A DNA stretch of 13,371 nucleotides from an uncultured Bacteroidota bacterium (GTDB taxonomy: Bacteria > Bacteroidota > Bacteroidia > UKL13-3), in contig CAISTO010000154.1 of NCBI GenBank assembly GCA_903888395.1, positions 1 through 13,371 of the forward strand. Direction: 5' to 3'. The notes under the pieces are model-generated. The model made no database searches and was not told the DNA's origin. It saw only the letters and a list, made by a program, of their open reading frames with translations. The position numbers were made by a program, and so were the translations under genes. Position 1 is the stretch's first letter. The number at the start of each line of letters is the position of its first letter. This document shows, piece by piece, positions 4,177 to 12,000 of this stretch.

Positions 4177-6390
4177 ATGATGAACAAGAAATTATTTAGC
4201 CTGCTTTTAGCAACCCTTTTATTTTACACTACTGTTTTTGCTAGCCGCAATACGGTTATTATTTCTACCCTTAGCAACAATGTGGTGTGCGACCCAAGTA
4301 CAGAATTCACCATTTATGGCCCCAATATTTGGTCTGCACGTTGGCAAACTGCTTTTGATACCACACAAACTCCTGGACAAATTTTTGAATACACTGCTGG
4401 TATTGTTGTTACACAATCTGACTCTGTTTTGTATTACCGCAGGCTAAGTTCTGATTACAGCGATACCAGTAATTGGTACAAAGTGCGTTATATGCCAAAA
4501 CCAATTGTTACCAATTTAACTAGTTATACTATGTGTAATGGCGCAAATACTCAATTAACACTTACAGCAAATACTCCTTGTACGTTTAGTTATTTGCCCG
4601 TAACAACCATCAATGGCACAACTGGTGCTTCCGCTGGAACAGGTACTCAAATCAATCAAGTATTAAATAATTCAAGTAGCAATTCTACTGGTGGTATTGT
4701 GTATCGAATAACAGCAACGGCTATTGACGGTGGCTGTGTAGGTATTGCAAAGGACATTACCGTAAGTGTTTTACCTAAACCACAAATTACCAATATTACT
4801 GCGCAAAATGTTTGTAGCGGTGCTTTATTAAGTATTCCTTTAACTGCTAGTGTACCTTCTAATTTTAGTTGGACCAACCTATCGATGAGTTCTGGAATTA
4901 CTGGAGCTAAAGATTCGAGCGGAGCAACCATGCTCATTAAATTATTGAATGCAAGCAATGTTACAAATGGCACTGCTGTTTATGCAGTTGAAGCAAGTTC
5001 AATTACTGGTAGTTGCAAAAGCAATGCAGTTAATTTTACCATTACTGTTAGGGCACTTCCAACCATTAGTAGTTTTGCGGGAGATACCATTTGTAGCGGC
5101 CTCGTGAACGAACAAGTATATTTTCAAAACTCCATTTATAGCAATATTGTTTGGACTCAAATTCAATCACAAGGTGTAGTTGGTGCGCAAAGCGGAACAG
5201 GTTTTGTTATGCGTCAATCATTAGTTAATAACAGCACCACAACTTATGGTTTTGTTGATTATTTAATTAAGCTCACTACCGTATCAGGTAGTTGCATTAG
5301 CGATAGTTTACCGCTTAAACTTTATGTAGCTCCCACACCAAAAATTATTGGACCAACCAATAAATTAATTTGTAATGGCAGCAATACAAACCTAATTCCA
5401 ACTACCGATTATCCTGGTGTTTTTATATGGACATTAGGCGCAAAAACAGGAAATATTAGTGGAGCTGCAACCATGTTACAATCTAAAACAGGCGTTTTTC
5501 AAACACTCACCAACAGTGGAACAACAACTGGTAGCCAAGAATATTTGGTAAAACATGTATTAGCCGATGCCCAGTGTGGAAGTGAACCAAAATCAATCAC
5601 AATTTCAGTAAGCACTACTTCTAATACTTTGAGCTTAAATGATACTTTATTTAATACATGCAGTGGTATACCTTTTAGCGATAGCATTCAATCAAATCCG
5701 ATAGCAAGTTTTTATTGGAGTCCCTTTCAAAATAACAAAATTACAGGTGCTAAAGCTGACAGCGGTGTGATATTGAAACAAACCTTATTTTTACAAAATA
5801 TCAATTCAGCCACACAAGAGTTTGTGTTGTGGCCTTATATAGGAAATGAAGGCTGCAGCGCAAATCCATTGAGCATTAAAGTGAATGTGTTTGCATTGCC
5901 ACGAGCAAGCTTTACCTATGTTTTATCAAACGATTCCTTTTATTTTATGCCAACCGATACTTCCTTAACAAATTATAGTTGGAATTTTGGTGACAGTAGT
6001 TTTTCAAATAAAAAAACACCAATACATCAATATAAAAAAGCAGGCAAATATTTGGTTAATTTACAAACCTTTAATTCCAATGGATGCTCAAACGATACAG
6101 CTTTAGAAGTTGTTTATGCACCAGTAGGTTTAAATGAATTAACGTTAAACAAACAGGCAAAACTCTATCCTAATCCGGCTTCTGATTTTGTTAATTTTTA
6201 TATGGATAATACAAGTGATAATATTATCATTATAAATGTATATAATGTAGTTGGAGCATTAGTAAAATCAGAGCTGCTGAATATATCCAAGCAACAATTT
6301 AATGTGGAAGATTTAAGCAACGGAGTTTATGTTGTTGAAATTAAACATAAGGATTGGAGGGAAAGTAAAAAACTTATCATTCAAAGATAA
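4177..6390 (+). CDS. T9SS type A sorted protein with PKD-like repeats
   Basis: About 737 residues. Starts are possible at GTG 4174, ATG 4177 or ATG 4180; I chose the first ATG. The signal peptide (KKLFSLLLATLLFYTTVFA) is followed by an N-terminal beta domain. Five repeats of about 93 residues begin near residues 113, 204, 297, 389 and 486, each with a C-S/N-G motif at its start, a central tryptophan or tyrosine, a TGA..SGTG-like turn and a late cysteine. A true PKD domain follows (YSWNFGDSSFSNKKTP, about 595-615), and then a T9SS C-terminal domain starting LYPNPASDF near residue 663. The paired cysteines in each repeat probably form intradomain disulfides. It should be secreted through type IX secretion as a rod-like surface protein, perhaps an adhesin; no catalytic domain is visible. 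Confidence 0.9.
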   Translation: MMNKKLFSLLLATLLFYTTVFASRNTVIISTLSNNVVCDPSTEFTIYGPNIWSARWQTAFDTTQTPGQIFEYTAGIVVTQSDSVLYYRRLSSDYSDTSNWYKVRYMPKPIVTNLTSYTMCNGANTQLTLTANTPCTFSYLPVTTINGTTGASAGTGTQINQVLNNSSSNSTGGIVYRITATAIDGGCVGIAKDITVSVLPKPQITNITAQNVCSGALLSIPLTASVPSNFSWTNLSMSSGITGAKDSSGATMLIKLLNASNVTNGTAVYAVEASSITGSCKSNAVNFTITVRALPTISSFAGDTICSGLVNEQVYFQNSIYSNIVWTQIQSQGVVGAQSGTGFVMRQSLVNNSTTTYGFVDYLIKLTTVSGSCISDSLPLKLYVAPTPKIIGPTNKLICNGSNTNLIPTTDYPGVFIWTLGAKTGNISGAATMLQSKTGVFQTLTNSGTTTGSQEYLVKHVLADAQCGSEPKSITISVSTTSNTLSLNDTLFNTCSGIPFSDSIQSNPIASFYWSPFQNNKITGAKADSGVILKQTLFLQNINSATQEFVLWPYIGNEGCSANPLSIKVNVFALPRASFTYVLSNDSFYFMPTDTSLTNYSWNFGDSSFSNKKTPIHQYKKAGKYLVNLQTFNSNGCSNDTALEVVYAPVGLNELTLNKQAKLYPNPASDFVNFYMDNTSDNIIIINVYNVVGALVKSELLNISKQQFNVEDLSNGVYVVEIKHKDWRESKKLIIQR

Positions 6391-6447
6391 AATTGGGGGT
6401 AAATTACAGCATTAGCTTTTTAGTTTCAAAGCACATGCCGTGGTAAA

Positions 6448-6546
6448 ATGTATAAAATTAAAAGAAGAAATTCTGATGATATCGCTTTTCAAAGATTAGT
6501 TGTTGAGATTTATAAAGATATAGCAATTAGTGGTGGTGCGGCCTAG
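6448..6546 (+). pseudogene. Remnant of a GNAT-type acetyltransferase N-terminus
   Basis: A 32-codon frame starting MYKIKRRNSDDIAFQRLV and continuing VEIYKDIAISGGAA before TAG. The pattern (xIKRxNSDDxxFQxLVxELDKDLAIxDG) is what I recall from the N-terminus of a Bacteroidota GNAT acetyltransferase family. The catalytic acetyl-CoA-binding part is absent downstream in all frames I checked by eye. It is either a truncated relic or a chance ORF; the similarity is from memory, not a search. Confidence 0.4.
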
Positions 6547-6656
6547 CTATAATCAGAAAATCAAGTAATTATTTTATTAAAATGCTATAATTTAAAACAA
6601 TACAACAGAAAAATGTGTTAATGTGATAAAAATTTAAAGGCTCAGTATAATATAAA

Positions 6657-6983
6657 ATGAAAAAAATCAATTTTACTATTGCGTTCATTACAACAATAAT
6701 TATTGCATTTTCAGTTTCATCTTGCAAAAAACATGATGATCATGATTCAGACCATGATAATCCTTTAAACATTAACTATCCCGCAGCTTATGTAGTTAAT
6801 GGTGCGTCTAATAATTTGTCAGTAATCAAACTTTCCGATAACACAGTTTCTGAAACCATTGGCTTAAACGGGGCAGTATTTCCACATCATATTTATATGA
6901 ACTCCAAAAAAACTAAGTTAGCAATTGCCATTACCTCTAGCGACCTAAGTGGTGGACATGGAGACCAACGCTATTTCTTTTAA
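6657..6983 (+). CDS. Truncated beta-propeller lipoprotein (YVTN-like)
   Basis: A 108-residue frame. The signal peptide ends in lipobox-type VSSC (C23), followed by a His/Asp-rich linker (KKHDDHDSDHDN). YVVNGASNNLSVIKLSDNTV (residues about 45-64) is the opening blade of a YVTN/YncE-type propeller, followed by the PHHIYMNSKKTKLAIAIT strand pair. A propeller of this family normally has six or seven blades and 300 or more residues, so only about one blade is present. The frame stops soon after SGGHG, where the sequence runs into the next gene, a small membrane protein read in another frame. I interpret this as a gene cut by a deletion or rearrangement near 6951-6966. The fragment is probably not functional. 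The His-rich linker could bind metal, but that is speculation. Confidence 0.6.
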   Translation: MKKINFTIAFITTIIIAFSVSSCKKHDDHDSDHDNPLNINYPAAYVVNGASNNLSVIKLSDNTVSETIGLNGAVFPHHIYMNSKKTKLAIAITSSDLSGGHGDQRYFF

Positions 6984-7284
6984 AAATATCAATAATATTT
7001 TCTTTGAACAATTCTTCAATATTCTAATTATAGCAGACGTAATATTGTTGTTGTTTTCATTTTTTCATACCGATGAGTTTCATAAAGTTATTCGAAACTC
7101 GGGTTTCATTATTTCAACTATTTTAATTCGTGTTTCTTTTTCTGTAAGTGGTATCATTAATAATGTGTTGATTGTTTCTGCTATTTTATTCGGACTTCTT
7201 ATGCTTTTAATTCATAATAAATTTGAAAAGCACTTAGCAAATGCAGCGAAAGAAAATAATGAAAAAAATGAAATAGAAGAGTAA
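6958..7284 (+). CDS. Small multi-pass membrane protein, unknown family
   Basis: A 108-residue frame from ATG 6958; GTG 6949 would add three residues. Three hydrophobic spans are visible: FFNILIIADVILLLFSFF, GFIISTILIRVSFSV and IINNVLIVSAILFGLLMLLI. A charged, lysine- and glutamate-rich tail follows (NAAKENNEKNEIEE). The pattern is that of a small inner-membrane protein with a cytoplasmic tail. I do not recognise the family. Its start lies inside the end of the truncated propeller frame, so its own upstream region, and possibly its N-terminus, may have been lost in the same rearrangement. It is followed after 5 bases by a 54-codon ORF in the same direction. Confidence 0.55.
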   Translation: METNAISFKNINNIFFEQFFNILIIADVILLLFSFFHTDEFHKVIRNSGFIISTILIRVSFSVSGIINNVLIVSAILFGLLMLLIHNKFEKHLANAAKENNEKNEIEE

Positions 7285-7289
7285 AATAG

Positions 7290-7454
7290 ATGCAATGGTT
7301 TTTGAAAAAATATATTATTGTTTTTGATGCACGCAAAAAAAATATTTCACAAAAAATGAACGAAACCAATTCTAAAATAAAAACACAAGATTTACCAAGC
7401 GTAATTTGTTTTTTAAGCATTGGTAATGAAATGAAGCGTTTTATAAAAGAGTAA
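7290..7454 (+). CDS. Small basic hypothetical protein
   Basis: A 54-residue frame from ATG 7290 to TAA 7452-7454, beginning MQWFLKKYIIVFDARKK and ending NEMKRFIKE. It is lysine-rich with a short hydrophobic patch at the N-terminus. It starts 5 bases after the stop of the membrane protein, which would suit a two-gene transcript. No family is recognised and no promoter or clear ribosome site is seen. In AT-rich DNA a frame of this size can occur by chance, or it may be another gene fragment in this decayed stretch. Confidence 0.3.
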   Translation: MQWFLKKYIIVFDARKKNISQKMNETNSKIKTQDLPSVICFLSIGNEMKRFIKE

Positions 7455-7829
7455 CGGAAAATAAACTTCCAATAGCGTAAATGATGCAAAAGTGGAATAT
7501 ATAAATGTTTGGTTAAATTAAACATTCAGTAATTCCATGAAACTTTGATTCGGTTAGCGAAGCAATCCATTATAAAAATATAGATTTGTGCTTTGCAAAT
7601 AGCCTCTTTAATAAATACAAGAAATATAGTTTGACAGCGCCTTCACAATGTTATTATTAGCAAATATCATTGTGCAGTTAAAAAAAATTTCAACTCTTAA
7701 AATAGCGTTTTCAAGTGTTATTGATGTTGTTAACGTTTCAAGATATTCTACTTTGTTTTAAAACAAAATGGGAAAATACTTTTTATTCAAGTAGGTTGAA
7801 AAAAATGTGTGGATGAAATCACCGCTTAT
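7455..7829. other. Non-coding AT-rich stretch with a cassette-repeat relic
   Basis: No convincing gene was found on either strand. It contains the loop relic described separately (7527-7552), a weak stem-loop (CACAATG 7644-7650 with CATTGTG 7668-7674), and a perfect 16-base palindrome TTTGTTTTAAAACAAA (7752-7767) near the 3' end of the convergent methyltransferase gene. An isolated TAGATTTG (7581-7588) resembles a -7 box, but no -33 TTG lies at the right distance. Confidence 0.5.
7527..7552 (+). repeat. Relic F of the cassette-repeat loop
   Basis: The block reads CAGT..TT..ATGAA.CTTTG..TTCG, in the same order and nearly the same spacing as the loops of sites A (346-373), D (2972-2995) and E (4033-4059). 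Flanking complementary boxes are not evident, so this would be a fragment of a former repeat. It is short and may be coincidence. Confidence 0.3.
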
Positions 7830-8483
7830 TTATTTATTTTTTAATTCAGCCATTACAGCTATTTGCAAATACAATGTATCAAATTGATTTCTTAAAGTAA
7901 TTAAACTGAACAAACAGCAAATAATAAAATATTTTACCGACTTTGTTTTATTTATTCCTTTAATCATTGCTACTTCATATCCTGAATCTTGAAACAAAGA
8001 AAGAGTGCTTTTTTGAGTAAAAAATCTAAAATGAGTATAGTCTAATATGCCCGAATCTGTATAATTCCATTTACCTTTAACTACTATTTGAAACAGGTTT
8101 TTTATATACCTAAAATTAGGAATAGATGCTACAATTTTACCCTTTGAGTTAAGCTTTGAATGCAATAGTTTCAAATTGTCTTTTGGGTAAAACATATGCT
8201 CTAAAACGTCATTCATGATGATTATATCAAAATAATTATCTGGAATTTCTTCTGTGGCATTCTCCAGTGTTTTGTTTACTACTTTATAAAGTTTTTGGCT
8301 TGCTATTTCCCATGATTTTTTATTCGGCTCAATTCCCCATGTTTCATTGTTTTCGGATTTTAATTGAGCAGAAAAACTTCCTTCGCCACAGCCAATTTCA
8401 AGTATTTTTAAGGATGATTTTGGAATAAATTCCAGCATTTCTGATCGATTACTTCCATAGTAATTGGTGTTGATTTGTTCCAT
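7830..8483 (-). CDS. Class I SAM-dependent methyltransferase
   Basis: A 217-residue protein with a Rossmann-like methyltransferase fold. ILEIGCGEGSFS (27-38) is motif I, which binds S-adenosylmethionine; GIEPN (50-54) provides E52 at the end of strand 2, which typically holds the ribose. FDIIIMNDVLEH (85-96) is the motif IV region, and SIPNFRY (120-126) plus DYTHFRFFT (148-156) are typical of the Methyltransf_23/UbiG-like branch often found beside glycosyltransferases and polysaccharide genes. A hydrophobic stretch near the C-terminus (FIICCLFSLITL, 186-197) may lie against a membrane or be a core helix. No gene nearby names the substrate. It is the only complete - strand gene in the window and stands alone, with no consensus promoter seen upstream. 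Confidence 0.92.
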   Translation of the reverse strand: MEQINTNYYGSNRSEMLEFIPKSSLKILEIGCGEGSFSAQLKSENNETWGIEPNKKSWEIASQKLYKVVNKTLENATEEIPDNYFDIIIMNDVLEHMFYPKDNLKLLHSKLNSKGKIVASIPNFRYIKNLFQIVVKGKWNYTDSGILDYTHFRFFTQKSTLSLFQDSGYEVAMIKGINKTKSVKYFIICCLFSLITLRNQFDTLYLQIAVMAELKNK

Positions 8484-8778
8484 ATTTTATTACTGTCAGT
8501 TTTTTTAATTGTTATATTATTAAGTGCTTAGCTTAAAACAATTATAGATAATGTTTTTATTTATTTGTTAAAATGAACATCATTTTTTGAAACAAAAAAT
8601 TTAAATGACGCTTCAAAAATGGGTTTTATTTAGTTTTTTAAGTTGAATAAACTTCTTGACGTTAAACCTCGCTCTGCTAAAGAAAAAAATCCTGATCGTT
8701 CATTAATTCTAATTCATCAAAAAACGTTTAGTAAATTATAATTTTTAAAAACTCTTTTTGTTCCTTTAAAATATGACA
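8484..8778. other. Non-coding AT-rich stretch between divergent genes
   Basis: The sequence lies upstream of both the methyltransferase (- strand) and the elements leading to the large T9SS gene (+ strand). I see no ORF of useful length, no RNA gene and no strong hairpin. CAATTATA (8540s) could be a weak -7 box for the - strand gene, but it lacks a matched -33 element. Confidence 0.45.
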
Positions 8779-8807
8779 TTGTGCTTTAAATAAATAATAT
8801 ACATTTG
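8779..8807 (+). promoter_or_regulatory. Candidate promoter upstream of the beta-helix gene
   Basis: TTG at 8779-8781 and TACATTTG at 8800-8807 are 18 bases apart, one base shorter than the best spacing. Transcription would start near 8814, ahead of an ATG-less membrane-protein remnant and about 250 bases before ATG 9064. It may once have driven the lost small gene and now serve the large gene with a long leader. Confidence 0.45.
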
Positions 8808-8843
8808 AATTTCAAAAAAATAAAGTTACTGTTGTTTTTTTAA

Positions 8844-9035
8844 ATATTCTCTTTAAGTTTTTTATATAATTTCAAACCAAGCGTTTTGGCAGCAATTATT
8901 ATTTTAATTTATTTAGGCCTTATTAAACAAATCAACATAGCAAAATCATTTCATTTGCCAACACTGATTGGTGCCATTTTGGTGCTTACTCAGTATACAG
9001 CATTGCATATGAATTTTATAAAACAAAAACAATAA
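8844..9035 (+). pseudogene. ATG-less remnant of a small membrane protein
   Basis: An open frame of 63 codons ending at TAA 9033-9035 without any ATG, GTG or TTG in its first third. It encodes two clean hydrophobic spans (SVLAAIIILIYLGLI and LPTLIGAILVLTQYTAL) separated by KQINIAKSFH, and ends in a basic tail (NFIKQKQ). An upstream hydrophobic peptide (KVTVVFLNILFKFF) lies in another frame, so a frameshift in the T-rich run near 8855-8865 could explain the missing start. The codon pattern looks coding. No family is recognised. Confidence 0.3.
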
Positions 9036-9063
9036 ATTTTTTAACAACATAAAACTAAAAACT

Positions 9064-12000
9064 ATGGAAAAAATCTACCATTTAAAATTTACATTTAAAC
9101 TAATTATTTTGGCAATTGTTTTGTCAATTAGTTCTAAAAATTATGCTACTCAGCTGAGTGGCACTTACACCATTGATTCAGCAGGTACAGCAAGTACCAC
9201 TGTTTTTCTTAACTTTTCTTCTGCTATAACTTACATGACTGGTTCAGGAGTAAGAAGCGATGCTGGTCCTTCTAATAGTGGAACCTTTGGCGTTTCAGGT
9301 CCAGTAATTTTTGATGTTTTACAAGGTACTTATGTTGAAGCAGTTGATATTACTGCCATTACTGGTGCCTCGGCCACTAATACCATTACTTTTGACGGTG
9401 GTATTGGAAATGTTGCAACTCGTATCATGCAAAATACAGCCACTAGTTCAACGAATGCACATACGCTACGCTTTAATAGCTCAAGTTTTATTACCTTTAA
9501 AAACATTACCATTAAGTCGCTTGGAACAAATGGAATTGGGGTGCATTTTTATTTAGCAGCTAACAATATTTTTATCAAACAATGTTCGGTGTTAGTAAGT
9601 AATGCATCTTCAACTACTACTAGAGGACTTGCAGCTACTAACTCTAATATTTCATCTACAGGAACTGGTTGCTCATCTGCATCAGGAACTGGTTTTAATA
9701 TTTTTATTGACTCAAACTATATTTCAGGTGGAAACATTGGAATATTCTTATCTTCAACCAGCAATACAAGTATTCCTCATAATTTTTATGTGAGATGGAA
9801 TACCATAGAAAATGCTTTTGCAACTGGAATTGGAGCTTCATCGAGTAACGGTTACTTGCTTGAATCAAACTATATAAAAATGGCTGTTGGAAATACTACT
9901 AGCAAAGGAATGCATCATTGCAATGGTTCTTCTTCTGGTATTCAATCTTATAAATTAGTAGGTAATATTTTTGAAAATTGTGGGCAATATGGAATTCATT
10001 TCCAATCAAACAATTCTAACACCAATACACTGTATCCAACTGTGGTGGCTAATAATTATTTTAAACCAACTTTTTCAAATACTACAAGTTATGGAATGGA
10101 TATGGGTCAGCCAAGAAATATGTTTGTTTTAAACAATACTGTTTTAATGAATGTAGCTGGTGGAAACGGAATAAATATAGGAGCATCATCTGGTACAGGA
10201 TGTAGATATAAAAACAATATTGTTGCTTTACAAGCAACTAATTCTACTGGCTTATGCTTTATTTCTACTGGTGCTAACGTTGATAGTTGCGACTATAATG
10301 TGTTTATGAAAAACTCTACTACAAGTTTAAACATAGCCACCATTTTATCATCAACTTATACCAAAGCTAATTTTATTGGTGGTGGGGGTTTTAACTTAAA
10401 TTCTACCATGGAAGATCCTCGCTTAGCATCTATTGCAGATCCAAAACCAGGTAATATTTGTCAAAAAGGACAGATTTCGGTTCATACTTTAAAAGACATC
10501 AATGGGTTAACAAGACCAAATCCGCCTCAAATTGGATGTGCAGAAGGTTTAGGCGGATTGGCCATTGACGCATCAGTAACTGCTTTTGTTCAACCGTTAA
10601 GTTATCCTTTATCGAGCGGAGCTCAAGACGTAAAAGTAATTATTAAAAATTCAGGGACCTCTACGCTAACTTCCATGAATGTTACTGTTTCCTTAGGTGG
10701 AAGTAATACTAGTACCATTTTATGGTCGGGCACTTTAGGTGCATGTAGTATTGATACTGTTACATTTACTGGTACCAATCAATTAACTTTTATATCAGGA
10801 ACAAATAACCTACGTGCTTGGGTTGATGCGCCAAATTTTACGGTTGACAGCAATGCAACAAATGATACTATTTCTAAAACATTTTGTACCCCTTTAGCAG
10901 TGGGCAATTATACCATTGGTGTTGGTGGCAGTTTTCAAACATTTAATGAAGTAGCCAATGTTTTAAATTGTGGCGGTATTTCGGGAACAGGGCCAACAGT
11001 TTTTGAGGTAATTAGTGGGACTTATAACGAACAATTTTTATTAGGATTTGTACCCGGGTCATCAGCTATTAATACAATTACTTTCCAGTCACAAGCTGCA
11101 AATGCCGATTCGGTTACATTATCATTTAACTCAGGAACTTCTAATAATTACGTTGTTAAATTAGCTTCCGCTTCGTTTGTTAGTTTTAAAAATTTAAAAT
11201 TACAATCTTTAAATTCTACCAATGCTATTGTAATAGAATATTCAGGTACAATTTCGAACGATACTGTTACAAATTGCAAGATTCTTTCGCCAGTGGTAGT
11301 TTCTACGGGAACTTCAGCAGCTTTAATTTTTGCAAATGGAATTTCAGGTAAATTCAATTCATTTACAAATAATACTTTTACCAATGGTTCTTATGGAATG
11401 TATTTTTTTGGTAGTTCATTAACTCAAAATATTGATAGTAGTTTTATTGATAATAATATTTTTACAAACTGTTACTACATGACATTGGCATTGAGTTTTA
11501 CTTCAAATATTAAAGTAAGAGATAATGTTATAAATGCAAGTTCATTTTCATCAGGCTATGGAATTTATTTTATAAATAGTGCAAATGCTTTTGAAATATT
11601 GAGAAATAAAATTACTGCTGTAGGTACTTCAGGTATTTATATGTCATCGGTTAATGGTACGGCTACATTACTTGGAAACATTAGAAATAATACCATTTCT
11701 GGTGGCTATACAAGTACTTATTATGGCATGTATATGTCGTCATGTACATACATGAATGTGTTTAATAACAGTGTAATAGGAAATAGTACAGGAACCAGCA
11801 CTAATTATGCTTGTTATACACAGTTTACCTCTAGTACAGGAACTACTGTGGTGTTAAGAAATAATATTTTTAGCAATAACGCCACTGGAACTGCTATAAC
11901 TGTTGCCTCTTTATATGTATACAATACTTTATATTTAAACAGTAATTATAATAATTTGCACAGTGCTAGTCCAAACTTAGTGAACGTGGCCACTCCTGCA

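Noticed and set aside
4219..4447. Overlapping open frames on both strands at the 5' end of the PKD-repeat gene
   Set aside because: They lie inside a clear signal-peptide-bearing T9SS gene, have no start context or family signature, and reflect codon bias of the real gene.
6391..6447. Terminator or cassette repeat after the PKD-repeat gene
   Set aside because: No complementary arms followed by a T-run, and no paired TAAC/GTTA boxes could be found.
7199..7525. A 108-codon open frame on the - strand
   Set aside because: It covers the end of the membrane protein and the small + strand ORF. Its product is an unstructured mix of Phe, Leu and His from AT-rich DNA, with no motif or promoter.
7644..7674. 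Stem-loop CACAATG/CATTGTG as a terminator or regulatory RNA
   Set aside because: Only 7 base pairs, mostly weak, around a 17-base loop; no T-run follows and no gene depends on it.
7752..7767. Perfect palindrome TTTGTTTTAAAACAAA as terminator of the - strand methyltransferase
   Set aside because: It contains only two G:C pairs and no loop can form without unpairing its centre, so the stem would be very weak; in AT-rich DNA such palindromes arise easily.
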